From positions 3,490,270 through 3,554,269 of the forward strand of contig NC_018390.1 in NCBI RefSeq assembly GCF_000208865.1: a DNA stretch of 64,000 nucleotides, in the 5' to 3' direction. Under the pieces are notes generated by a model, which had not been told where the DNA came from, ran no database searches, and saw only the letters and a program-made list of their open reading frames with translations. The translations under genes and the position numbers were made by a program. The DNA comes from Neospora caninum Liverpool. Taxonomy: Eukaryota; Apicomplexa; Conoidasida; Eucoccidiorida; Sarcocystidae. This document shows positions 23,000 to 35,201 of the stretch, one piece after another. Numbering within the stretch: position 1 is the first letter of the stretch; every line of letters begins with the position of its first letter.

Positions 23000-25900
23000 G
23001 ATAAATGCATATGTATTTAGCTGTGTACATGTACATTTTTTTCCATCTAGGAATTCTTCTGCGTATCTATATGTGTCTCTCATTCTGGCGAGTTTTTACA
23101 TGGAGATGCAAGTCTCTCTCTGACTAGTGGTCTCTGTCCCTCTGTAGATATCAATTTTGTCGCGTCGCTTTCTCCTTCTCGTGCTCTGGGGCTGCATGCC
23201 TCTTTGGCATGCGGAATATTTGCGGCTTTTGTGGATCTGTTTTTGCAGATGTCGATATCGCCTACACTGTTCGCAAGTCGGTGGCAGAAGTCCGCACACA
23301 CCTCGACGAGCTCATCAGAATCCTGAACAAACAACACCACGAAATTCAAGTGTACGTACACCCCGGAAACTTCCCTCAGCACGAGAAACGCTACATGTGG
23401 CGATGATATCTCTCTAGAAATTGCTGCCTATGTGTACATGTCGTAAATCACATGTAAATAGAGATAGAGGGCAGAACTGCCTATTTCTGCATCTACTCGT
23501 AAATTCAGAAGTATTTTTATCTAGAGACTTCACACAGACTTCACAGACATTTCGATCCATAGATATATCTACATATATGCATACGTATAGGCACCCCTGT
23601 GCGCGCGCTATCGTCACAGCTAGATTTACACTTTTTAACGGAGTGTCCGTATCCTTTTGGAAGTCAAGATAGGTTTGCGAGTTTGTGTGTGTGCTTCATT
23701 TGTCACCGCGAAACGTTCTTACTTCCCCTGTCGCGTGGTAGCGTTGTGGCGTCGCTCTCTCTCGGAGTGTACATACACCCACGCTCGATTGGGTATTCTT
23801 GTGCGCTCTGCATGGGACGAGGATTCTAAAAATCGGCGTGTTCCTGCGAAAGTTTAGATGCTTCCGAGGAGGTACTTCCGCTGGGGTGTCGGCGGTTCTC
23901 TTCCCACGCGTCCAATTAAAATCGCGAACCTGTGCAAAAGCGTGTACAGCCCCTTTTTTTCTCTGGAGTCTCGTCCTACAGGCACCTACAGCGACCGATA
24001 CACACGCATAAGTCTTTCTTTTGATTGTCTTTCATCCCGTTGCCTTTTTTCCACTTTCTCTCTTTCTCCGTCCGCTATCCCCTCAAACTTCCCTTCTTAG
24101 AATCAGAGGCTTCTGCCACACATGCATACATCGACATCTATGCATATATCAGTATATATGTAAATATATATATATATATATATATACATGCTTACAAGTG
24201 AATACACGAATATATATATGTGTTTCTGTTTTTCCGTGCAAGATAGCTGCATGTTGCGTTTTTGTTTTCATCTCAGGGTCCCTCCGGCCTTCCAGTGGGC
24301 GCAGTCTCCTGTGGAAGTTTTTCTGAACATTAAATTCGCTTACCGATGGAGCAGTCCAGGTAAGCGGCGGTTGGCCGCCCCGGCGAAAAGGCACTTCTCT
24401 GCGAGAGCCTTAGATTCAGCTTTTATTCTCTCTGTACATGTCTCGGTGTACTGGGGTATAACATATACATCATAGATGCATCGGTGCGTTGATGTTTTCA
24501 TTGTGGGCATCTAGAGTTGCATGCACTCCTAAAAATATACGTGCATATTTTTGCTCATATATCTGCATTCATGTAAATATGTATATATATGCTAAGTTAA
24601 ATGGAGAGAGCTAGAGCTATGGATAGATAAGGAGGTAGAGCAAGAAGTAGTGAAAGATTCATATTTGTATTCTATTCAGAGATAGCGCGACGGGTACACA
24701 CAAAGAGCGACGGAAATATATATATATATATAGAGAGAGGGAGAGGTCGATAGATAGATGTCCAGAGGAACCTCTTTACAGATTTGAACTGTGAACGAAT
24801 TCCGCAAGGTGGACTTGTTTACTGTGGCGATACATGAGAATTGTTTCTGTGTGCCAGGCGCTCTCTCCGTCGTCGATCCGCTTTTTGCCAGCGACACTCA
24901 ATCCTTCGCGTTCAGTGGGGTCGGTACCCACTCTGGAATCAAAAAAAAATACAGTCTCAGCCTCGCTCTCTTCGACGAAATCATCCCTGAGGTAAGCAAA
25001 GCCGCGCTGGTTTCTTTGTGAACATCTCCCCATTCACCCACAGCCGCAGATATCACCAAATCTCGATGGGGAGGGATGAGGTGTTGATCTTAGTGTATGT
25101 TGATAGGATGCATCGGACTCTATATCTTCACTTCTCTCTGCCCATTTATCAACTATTCGTGTGTGTCGTTTTCCTCACCTTGGTATCCCCCTTTTTTTAA
25201 GACTCCTGGGGACTGCTCCCATCTTTTTTCTCGGATGCGCTTCCTGCTTTTCTGTCTTCCGGCGTTCTATTTTTCACTTGTTTTCTTTCTGTTGTCTCTT
25301 CTGTCTTTCCTTTGCTTTTCCCCAGGCCACCAGATGGAGTTTCGCCTCCGTCGGGAAAGTTGTGTAAGTCGACGAATGTCGGAAATGGCATGCGGTGTGC
25401 GTATATACATATAGAAAAAGGCATCGGTAGATGTAAATGCCTATATGTAGATATATAGGCGTTGATATCTTCGTCGCTATCTACCCCTGTCTCTATCTTA
25501 CTCTTTCTGTCTCCATCTATGTCCCTTTTCTTTATTCTTTCTCTCTCTTCGTCTCTCTACCCTTCTCTTTACCCTCTGTCCCTTGGGTTTTTCACTTGGA
25601 AATCCGTCAATGTACTCCGTCTCGCTGCATCCATGTATTTTATCTCTCTGCCGCCTTCTGCGTATCTCTCCTTTGTCTCGCTGCACTTCTAGATCCGACC
25701 TCTATCTCTGGACATGTATGTATGTGGTGTGTACGTATCCAGTGCGCGTTTTCCTTCTCCTTTGCTGTTTGGTTTCGTCTTGCTGGCAAATCGATGCTTC
25801 GGCACATTTTTTGTGTTCCGCTTTCTTCTCCGCGAGTTTCCACGTCGTTTCTTTCCATTGTCCTTCCTTGTCGTCTCTGTTTTTGACGCTTCGTTTCTTC

Positions 25901-27340
25901 TGTTCATCCCTTGCTTTCAGCGTTACCTTGCAAAAGAAAAAAATGGGCGTGTGGGATCGGCTGACAGAGGACAAGGTGAGGCACATCGCGAACCCAAGAA
26001 ATGGATGCAGGCGAAATAGCCCCCTTCTCTTCATTATCGTTCCCGATCCACATGCATCAATTACCAATGCATGTTTATATCTACACGGGCTCCTTTGTGT
26101 GTATGATACTTCGTCTTCTTAGAAACCATACGAGGATGTCTTTGTATCGCATATCCATATGTCTGTATATTTGCATACATCTTTATATATATATATGTAT
26201 CTATGTAGAGATATACATGCAGATAGAGAGAGACTTCGTGTTGCGAAAGACTGCCTATGTGTCTGTAGACAAACCGAACAACGTGTGTGGGAGGATTGTC
26301 TACTTTGTCTGTGTGGTCTTTGGATTCCGTCTTTCCTCTATTAGGGTCTTGCGGCCACACAGCCTCGCTCTGTGCTGTTTCATTCTCTCTGCATCTGTCC
26401 TTTTCTTCGCTGCGTCGCTCTCCCTGTCTTGATTTTTCTCGTTTCCGTATGCTTTTTCAGGCGAAGATCTCCAACATGAACGTGTGGTGGGATATGAAGG
26501 AGAAGTACGTGCCTCGCTGCTAGAAAAAACGTTTAAAAAAAGACGAGACTCGCCGAAAAACGCGGTGAAGCCAGAAGCGCCGCATGCAGCTGACGCGCAT
26601 GCAGAGCAGAACAGAGCGTCCGAGGGTTTGTGTCTGTTGGGATTTTCGTCGTCCACCCCTCTTTGCCGCCTTTTTCTTTGGAGAGATTGACGACAGTTTT
26701 TCAGAGACGCGTTCACATCGTTCCTGTTCTTCCAACGAAATACTCAAACGTGTCCGAGACATCTTCCATGAACCCCTTCGTGGCCTTCCCCACTTTCCCG
26801 TCTCCTCGCTCTTGCCGGATAAACGCACTCTTACAAGTGTGCCGTGAATAGTCTCCGTAAACATATCTCCTCTCTACATCCAACCCGTCCGTCTGCGTAC
26901 AAAAAAACACATCCGTATCTATTGATATCTAGTTACACAGATTTACATATGTATCTTCATGTCGATATCCGCACATATATGTACAGAGATCTACATCTTT
27001 GTATATGTGTTTTTTGGATATTAACGTAGTGTGGCAGGATGGTGTGTGGATGTTGGCAAAGTGCATCAAGGCGGAAGAGGAGCTCTGAAGTTGAAGAGTT
27101 TGTGTCGAGGTCGTTTGAGAAGATGATGCCTGGAAAGGCGTTTTGGCGACGCGTTGTCCGTGGCTGTGTTGCTCGCATGCGTCTGTTTCTTTCAGAGTCC
27201 AGCGGGACCTCGACGATTTCCAGCGCGGAAATTACACTTCGCGTTACCTGGCAACCGAGGGGAGCAACCGTCAGGCTGCAGGAGAAGTGAACGCCGAGGA
27301 CGCAAAGGAGAAAAGCGACTCGACTCACGAGGAATTGTAG
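20159..27340 (+). CDS. CS (p23/Hsp20-like) domain protein, 5' end uncertain
   Basis: Exons: 20159-20240, 23249-23351, 24277-24359, 24858-24991, 25326-25363, 25921-25975, 26461-26504, 27196-27340. All phases join, giving 227 aa from the ATG at 20159. The frame is open back to an ATG at 19697 (381 aa), and the gap may hide more. Residues about 28-61 are a helical stretch ([16 protein letters not shown]). Residues about 65-180 match a CS domain as in p23 and the N terminus of HACD3: [36 protein letters not shown], then LQKK...WDRLTEDK and WWDMKEK. A charged tail ([11 protein letters not shown]) ends the protein. CS domains serve as Hsp90 co-chaperone or adaptor modules; the client is unknown. 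The donor at 20241 (GTCAGC) is weak but gives the only fitting phase. Two donors are GTACGT. Intron 1 is 3 kb and filled by a minisatellite. Confidence 0.78.
20455..22995. repeat. 2.5-kb minisatellite, about 37 copies, in CS-gene intron 1
   Basis: Each unit has a conserved core of about 42 bp, starting CGCTAGGTTTGTGTC and ending AAATATTCAAATGC, followed by an (AT)n spacer of variable length. Unit length is about 60-80 bp. Core variants include CGCTGGGT, GTGTGTGTC, GTCTGTCTAC, ACACAAATA and AATACTCAAA. Some variants recur as neighbouring sets (GTCTGTCTAC at about 21530, 21864 and 21993), which points to block duplications. The apparent YIYIYI proteins in all frames are artefacts. The array lies inside the intron 20241-23248. 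Confidence 0.97.
23767..23778. promoter_or_regulatory. 12-bp palindrome GTGTACATACAC
   Basis: Palindromic motif in intron 2 of the CS-domain gene. The identical motif, also followed by CC, recurs at 27410-27421 just past that gene's stop codon. Variants GTGTACGTACAC (23350-23361) and GTGTATATACAC (31105-31116, 31739-31750) also occur. It may be a DNA-binding site or a genome-wide repeat word; function is unknown. Confidence 0.45.
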
Positions 27341-28929
27341 AACTCGGGAGCTTTTCCAGAACACGGAAACTCTGCGCGATTCTTATCTGCCGCGACCATT
27401 CGGCTCGGCGTGTACATACACCCACTTTTGCTGTTTTTTTAGACGAGGGGAAAACGGCGCCCAAACGCGCGTAACGGACGGGACGTGCCGCTAAGCCCGT
27501 CGGGATGAAAACATCGCGTGTGGCAAAGTTCTCGCATTCGTCCTCTTTCGGCCAGCCTCGATTTGTCAACATCTGAAAGCCTTCTCTCTGGTCCCTGTCT
27601 AGTTTCCAGCTTTAGGAGCGCTGCCGAATCCTCGTGCGGATGCATGCTCTTCAGTCACAACTCGCTTTTCAATTCAGACCTACGCAAAGCGCCCTGCGCA
27701 GCAAACCCTAACTGTGCCAATCTGTGTAGACTTCTACGTACATATATAACTACATATAGATATGTATATATATGTTCCTTGCTTGCGCGTGTTTGGGGAG
27801 GTCTAGGCTTACAAACGAGTTCGTCGCTTAAGGCGCGTGGCGAGGAACAGGGTATTTGTGTAGAAAGTCAGAAGAGTCTCACGAGCGGAAAAATCCTGCG
27901 CCGCGCGAAGCTGTCGACGGAACAACGGAACGCGAGAGCATTCTTTTTGTCCGTATCTGCGAGCACACCGACTCTCCGATTTTGTTGCTGCGATAGCATT
28001 GATGCCTTTGGGCCACCTTCCTTTCTTGTGGGGTCTTTCTTTCACTGCTCTCGTCGTTTCTCGTAAAACGCGACAGAGCAACTTCGCAGTTTCGAGCGTC
28101 CTGAGGCCTCCATTGTGCCTTCATTTCCTTCTTTTCTCCTGAGGTTCTCTGTTCTTCGCTTCCTTTCAAGTCTTTTATTCTTATCTTTGCTGTTCTCTAT
28201 CCGACACTCTGTGTGGACTGTTGGACACTTGCGCGTGTGGTCGTCTCTGCATTTTGCTCTCTCTTTCCCAGACTGCTCGAACGTCCTGGGCTCTGCGTTT
28301 CGCTGTCCGTTCCAAATCCATTTCAAGTTTAATTCAGAAACATATCCCAGGGTTTCAAAAAGAGAAACCCACAGCCCGTCGAGACGCTGAACCACCCGAA
28401 CCGCGGAACGACGGCCTTCTGTTTTTTGCTGTCTCAATTTCCCGAATGCATGCCAAACAGAAACAGCGCCACACTCAAGCAGAAACACGTGCGCACACAT
28501 CTATAACTGTAATGATTCATGAACACTCCAATGTACGTACCGCTGTCTCAAATACTATCGAGAGTCAGGCACATATGAGACGGATCGACACTTTTTCTTT
28601 TCTGTTTATCCACATATGTATATTTATATATTTGTGTGTACCTGCTCGTTTGCAAGACTTCGTTTACGAAATACGTACCTCCTGCTTCATGTCGCCGCCC
28701 TTTCATGTGGAGAGAGGACGACGTTTGCGTGTTGCAACAGCCTTGGGCGTTTTCTTCCCAGCTCGGCTCAAGGGCATCCCTTAAATCATAAACAGGATCA
28801 AATCGGCGACTTGACAGGCGCTATAGATAGCGTGAAAGCTCTTGGTGCGTGCGCGCAGCCATGAAAGATGTGTTGTTTCACAAAAAGTAAAACGGCAACA
28901 TCCGAATAGCTCGGCGCACGCACCCCGAT

Positions 28930-28962
28930 GTGTACGCGTCTCGCGTCGGGCGACGCGTACAC
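28930..28962. repeat. Perfect inverted repeat, 11-bp arms
   Basis: GTGTACGCGTC (28930-28940) and its exact reverse complement GACGCGTACAC (28952-28962) flank an 11-base spacer. The arms are GC-rich and could form a stable hairpin. The site is about 2.2 kb upstream of the DegP2 start codon, with no neighbouring coding region to make it a terminator. Confidence 0.75.
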
Positions 28963-31104
28963 CTCGGGGACGAAAGGTGCGAGAGTCTGGAGTTTGTGGA
29001 TCTTTTGAATTTGCCAAGATCTTCAAAAAGGGATATAACCGTGCCCCACAAGAAAACGGTGGCCTTATATGTGCTCTACTGATCTGCCACGCGTTTCGGT
29101 AAACTCCCACTTTCTTCATCTCGGGCTATCCGTCAACGGCAGCGAAAGCCGATTTCCAGAAGAATGGAAAACAGGCGTCGACACTGCATCGTTTCGCCCT
29201 CTTAGCAAACCAAACACACATTCTAGATACGACCTGCCGTCCTGCGCCAGTTTTAAGCTTTTGCCCGCATGCAGAGCTGTGAACTGTTCAAAACGCTTCT
29301 CTCGATATCTACATGGAGAAACAGATACATGTGCAAAAACAGACGCAGACAGCCTGTTCTCTCTAACTTGCATATATAAAGATATGCATTTTATAATAGG
29401 AATGCATATGTATGTATATGTATATATATATATATATGCATTTAGCTGCTTTTTCCTAACAGACATATGTGGCAAAACACGTGAGATCCTTATATACAGT
29501 ATCTGTGTATTAATGACTGTTGAGAAAGACTTTCTTTATTTATGCACCAGTTTGGCGAGAAAAATGTATGCATTTATTTCGGACATCCATATTCACATCT
29601 TTATATCTGCGAGATTCATAAGGATGGAACTAAATGCAAGAACCGGTGAGAAGCTACCGAAATCTACGTACCCGGCGACGTTTTGCAGGCCGAAAAACAG
29701 GTCTCTCCATCGCCGTCTCTACATCTTTCGTCGGCTTGCGGTGTACCGACAGCTTTCGCCATTCCTCGCGGTCGCTGCGGTCTTGTTTCGCGCCTTGAAA
29801 GTTCTCGCGCGTTTGAGCGCGCATGCAGCGGAGACACGACAGAGAATCGCGTCACGCGCGGGGTGTGGTCGCTCGCGCTGCTCTTTGAGTCTCAGGGCAG
29901 GGCGAAGAAAGGGAAGGAGACTCTCCCCGCTGTCTCCTCCTCCTGTCTCCCGCTTTCTTCTTTCGAATGTCTCTGGGTCTCTTTTTCGTCGGCACCCCAC
30001 AGAAGTCGCCTTTTTTCCTCGTCTCACTTTCCAAGAGAAAACCCTCGCTTTCTCTCCAGCTGTCGCGTGCTTTTTCGCACGGAACAGCCGTTGAGGGGCG
30101 GAGGCATCCCCCCGCTGTTTACACTTTCTTCACCGTCTTTCCTTCTCGCAGGTTTCTGCTCCTTTCTTGAAGGTTTTCCGCTGACTCCTCTTGCGAAGAA
30201 ACGCCCCGTCTTGTTCTGGAAAACTGCGCAATCAGAAACATCGTCGCTCTCTAGACAGTCGGGGCTCGGAGGCGGGGCCCGTGCAGCGTCTTTGGGAAGA
30301 GACGTTTTCTTGCTTTTCCTCCACTCCTCCTTCCCGCATTCGTTCTCTCCCTTTTGCCTTTCTTCGTTTCGTCGCCTGTCCTTTTTGCTCGATGTGTGGC
30401 TGAGTGCTTCCCTTCTGTCTCTCTTCTCCTCGCTTCAAAAATCTGGGATCCGAGCGGCCGCCGACACTCGAACGAAGCGGAGCCGCCGTCCTCAGTTGTC
30501 TCCGTTTTACGTTTTCTGCCTTCTTTGTGGCTTTCGGTCGGTGTAACTCGCGCTGTCAAAACCGTCCCGCGGAAGAGACGAAGGCTGCGCGCGAAAGAAA
30601 GAACTGAAACCCTAGCCGGGAAAGAGAAGAGCGACCAGCATGATCGAGAGCTGCCACCTTACGGCCTTTCCAGATTTCTCTCCTTGGCGTTTTCTTCTAG
30701 CTCTCACCTTTGCGTCTCGCAGCTCCTGCTGCCTTCGCCCGCAACGCTGTGTGGGCGGCGCTATCCTCCCACGCACTTGTTTTGCACGACGAAATACTTC
30801 CTTGTTCTCGCGCTTCTTCTCTTTCCTCGTCTTCTTTCTTAGTGCAGTTCTCATCTGCGGCACCCCTGTTCCTTCTTCTGCTCGTCCCTCTCCTCTTCTT
30901 CCCCTTCTCGCTTTCCTCGCGCACTCCTCGATTCACCACCCCTCCTCTTCGCCCTCGCTCCTCTTGTCGCTCTCCCTCTCTCTCCAACGCTCTCCGCTCT
31001 CGTCTTCCGCTTCTCCGCCGCGTCCTTCCCCTCTTTCTGCCCGGCCTTTTGTTTCTTCCAGTCGCGCTTCCGCTTCTCGGCCTTCGGCTGCGCAACTGCG
31101 TCGG

Positions 31105-31116
31105 GTGTATATACAC
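31105..31116. promoter_or_regulatory. 12-bp palindrome GTGTATATACAC in the DegP2 leader
   Basis: It lies 76 bp upstream of the chosen DegP2 start codon. An identical copy lies inside the first coding exon at 31739-31750, where it is read in frame as part of GVYTPEG. See the related GTGTACATACAC sites. Confidence 0.4.
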
Positions 31117-31191
31117 CGCGCAGGCGCCTCAGGAGTCGCGCCTGTGTCCGTCTCGCGTGCGCGACAGCCCCCGTCTTTTCGTGCAAGCACA

Positions 31192-34017
31192 ATGGCGTCG
31201 GCCTTGTCGACACGCCTCAGCTTCTTAGGCAGGCCTTTCTCAGGAGCAGCTTCGCCGCTGCGAGGAGAGACCGCTAGCCTGGAGATGGAGCATGCATCCC
31301 TCTGTCGTCCTTCGAAGACTCTCTTGCCTCGTCTCCAAATCGCCGCTGGTTCCAGCCTCCGGCGAGGCGGAGACTTCCTTGCGCAACGCCCACTTTCGCC
31401 GTTCCTTCCTGTGAGCGAAACGCGTGCGAGAGGCGCCTTCCTGTCGAAAAGATTTTTCTCGTCCTCCCTTCTCTCGCCAGCTCTCGCCACGCGCTCCCAT
31501 AACAGCCTCACCCCTGCCCCTCCCACCTTTTTCTCTCGCCGCTGTCTCTCTTCTTCTCTCTCTCCCCTTTCTTCTCTCTCTTCCCTCTCTTCTCTCTCTT
31601 CGCTCTCTCCCCTTTCTCCGCTTTGCTCAGGGGCGTCTCGGTCCAGTCGTCGCGCCGCATCGGCTCGGTTCTCCTCCTCTGCGTCCTTCCCCGTCCAAAG
31701 CCATCTCGAGGGCGACGTGCTCCCTGAGCCTCCTGCGGGTGTATATACACCTGAGGGCCTCGGCGACGAGGGCGGTTTCGCGCGCGGGCCAGGAGTGTCT
31801 GACGCGTTCTTCGCGCCGGCCGGCGATCTGGCCTCGCCGGCGTCCATGAGTTTCCTCTTCAACAGCGTGGTGAAAGTCTACAGCGACTTCACAGATCCAA
31901 ACTACTCACTTCCCTGGCAGATGCAGAGGCAAGGCACGAGCACGGGAAGCGGTTTTGTCCTCAGAGATCGCCTCATCATGACCAACGCCCACTGCGTGTC
32001 CTGGAACAACCGGCTGCAAGTCAGAAAACACGGGTGCGTCTCACCCTCTCTCTCCTTCCCGCGGCAAAACGTTTTCGTTTCAAAAGTATGCCTCTGCTCG
32101 ATTGATCCTCAACGCGGCTGTCGATATACCAAAATACCTCTAGATGTATATCTGGATGTCGTTCTAAAACTTTGCGTGCAGATGTGTCTCTCTGGATTCG
32201 CTGCTGCGTCTTCCTCTTGTCTTGTGACGCTTTGTTCTGTGCTCTGGACTGAGCGCAAAACAAGGTTAAAGGTATCTTTTCGCCGCTGGTTTTCGGCGTT
32301 TGTGGGCCGACGAGAGTCGAGCTAGTGCGCTGGAGATACGCTCTTTTTTCACAGGTCCCCAAACAAGTTTGTGGCGAGGATCGTGGCGGTGGGGCACGAA
32401 TGCGACTTGGCGCTCATCACCGTCGACGACGAGGCGTTCTGGCAAGGCGACTTGGCCCAACTGGAATTCGGCGATGTGCGTTCTCGAAAGGGCAAGCGGG
32501 CTTTTGCGGCTCGCCGTCTTTGAGGAATCTTTGACGCCATTCCTCTTCTGGTTTGGTGGTGTCTGTACGCCCCTACTTGCTTCTGTGCAGTGTCTCTTCC
32601 TCAGTGTAACTGCTTCACACGTGCTGCGTCTGTCGTCTTGCATTCCTTCGGTGCCTCGTCTTGCTGGTGTTCCATTTTCCTCCTCTGTCTCTCTTTCTCT
32701 CCATGTTTCCCCTCTGCATCTCCCTCTTCATCTCTTGTCTCTCTCTTCTCTCTTTTACCTCTCTCTTCCGTGTCTCCGCCGTTTCACGCCTCGTGCTTTT
32801 CTCTCTGCTTCTCTCGTTGACTGTGTTTACCATGGGGAATTAGAACAGAATATCAAGTTCTCTGCCTGGAGGTCGGTGTCTTGGCAATATCTCGCTTCTC
32901 TGGCTCTCACGTCGCTTCTGTTTCTTGTTCGGCGCAGGTGCCTGCGCTCCAAGACGCAGTGGTTGTCTTGGGCTATCCGCGGGGAGGAGACAATCTGTGC
33001 ATCACCTCCGGCGTTGTGAGCCGCGTGGACGTGAACCCCTACGCGCACTCAAACACCTGGTACGAGAACAACAGACAACGGGAAAAACGGACAAAGAAAG
33101 AGACAGAGAGGAAGCGAGAGAACGGGAAAGAAAGAGACAAAGAGGAAGAGAGAGATCGAGAAAGAGAGAGAAAGAGACAGAGAGAAAGAGAATGAGAGAG
33201 CGAGGGGGACGCGGAAGGCAACCAACCTTTGCGAAGAAGACTCCTGAAGGAGACGACAGAGACGTAAGGGCGCGTGAACCGACGGCGGAAGGCAAACTGT
33301 CCAAAGAGAAGGCATTCATGCCTCTCGTCAACAGACACATTTCGGGAATCGGTGCACACTCATAGTCTGGCGTGAAGCTGGGCATGCTTCTTCCTCTTTT
33401 TCGCCTTCTCTTCAGATTCATCTTTTTTGCGAAATCTTCCCCTCCCCGATCGATCTTTGCATCTTCCCCTGCGGGCTGCGCTGTTTCCCGTCTCTCTCTC
33501 GCCGGCCACCTTTGTTTCCTTTATCTGTTTTCCCTTTTCGTGTTGCTTTCTCCGTGTCGATCTCCAGCCTTGTCACTTCCTCGCCCGTCTGTTTTTGCCT
33601 TCGCAGTCTCCTGTGCGTGCAGATTGACGCCGCCATCAATCCGGGAAACAGTGGTGGCCCAGCTCTGAAAGACGGACGCGTCGTCGGCGTGGCCTTCCAA
33701 GGCTTCGACAACGCCCAGAACATTGGATACATCGTCCCCACCACTGTCATTCGACACTTCCTCGACGACGTGAAAAGACACAACGGTGTCTACACCGGGT
33801 TTCCGTCTGCGGGAATTGTGTTCCAACACCTCGAGAACAAAAGCATGCAAACCTTTCTAGGCATTGACAAAATCAAACCGGAACAGCTGCCACCAGGTAC
33901 CAGTCTCCCTCCCGCAATGCCTTCAAAACCCAACAGTACACAACTATAGACATATCTGTATGTATATATGTATATATATAGGTATAAATCGACACGTACA
34001 TATATATATATATATAT

Positions 34018-34072
<55 letters not shown>

Positions 34073-35145
34073 TATGTATCATGTGCATGTATCCAAAGAT
34101 GCCTGCGTGTATTTGTGTATGTGTACGTTTTGTGTGCGTGTGGTGGGCGTATGCACACTCTGGTCTTGTCGACGTGCGGTTTTTGTCTTTTTCAAACCGG
34201 ACTCTGTGCAGGTATGGAAAAGACTTGTCATGTCAACGTTCTCGGTCCGTCCTGGAGGGGGGGGGGGTTCCGCGTGTCTTCTCTTCCGCTTTTCGGTTTT
34301 TGTTCGCGTGCGTGCGCCGTTTGCTTTCCAACTTCGGATGCCGCTCGCGGCCCCGGTGCGTTCTCGCCTCTCCAGGAGTCGAACCTTCCGGAATTTTAGT
34401 GACGATGGCTGACGAGCTCCGCGCGGGCCAATTCGTGCGCCGCATGGAAGGCTCAGAGTCTGAAAAGCAAACGCCGGAGAATGCGGGACAGAAAATGGAC
34501 GAGAAGAAGGAAGAGAAGAACGCGAAGGAAAAGGAGGACGAAGACGTTCGCATGAAAGACGGCACGCGAGTTGGGTTGAAGAAAAACGACGTCATTCTTG
34601 CGATTGATGGAGTCGACGTAGCCAACGATGGGACTGTCTTCTTCCGGTAGGTTACCCACGCGAGCGCGCTGTCGACTCTCCCCTGCCCCAAGCACAAACC
34701 GTCCCTGTGCACACATAGCCATTTTCTAAACAGGTTTTTCTACACAAGTAGGCATACATACAGCTACAGTAGTAGATGCAGATATGTACAGTGATACAGG
34801 TGAGTTGTGTTTTCCTCCCTGAACGGTCGTTGGTCTGTGTTTGATCTAGGCTTTGTGTCCACGCGGCGATAGACGCTCGCAAGTCCGCCGTCGGCCTAGG
34901 TTTGCACCGTTGCGAGTTTTTTCGCTGTCCTTCTCCACGCCCCTGGATTTGCCTTGTTGCTAAGACTGCCAGGCTGGTCGCGTGGTACGCGAGAGTTGCG
35001 GCCGGGCGTCGAAAGCGCTCGCCACTCCTCATCCTCTTGTTTTCGTCTGCGCGCGGTTCCGGTCTTCTCATATCCATGTCTCTTCACCGCTCCACATATT
35101 TCTATCTACATAAAAATACATATATGTATATGTATATATATGTAA

Positions 35146-35201
<56 letters not shown>

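Larger units (their letters stand above)
27341..31191. other. Spacer and 5' leader of DegP2
   Basis: No recognisable gene on either strand. The palindrome GTGTACATACAC is at 27410-27421, 70 bp past the CS-gene stop. A perfect 11-bp inverted repeat is at 28930-28962 and short AT repeats are near 29400-29440. From about 29.9 kb the strand becomes pyrimidine-rich. A frame open from 30640 runs in phase into the DegP2 coding region; I treat it as leader because the ATG at 31192 has the better context. Confidence 0.45.

Noticed and set aside
20374..23123. Several overlapping ORFs of up to 201 aa rich in YIYIYI and [13 protein letters not shown]
   Set aside because: They are translations of the AT-spaced minisatellite, open in many frames because the repeat words lack stops. 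They lie inside an intron.
30933..31862. 309-aa minus-strand ORF opposite the DegP2 N-terminal exon
   Set aside because: It is the shadow of pyrimidine-rich sense sequence: Arg/Glu low complexity, no domain, and the plus strand encodes a homologous protease.
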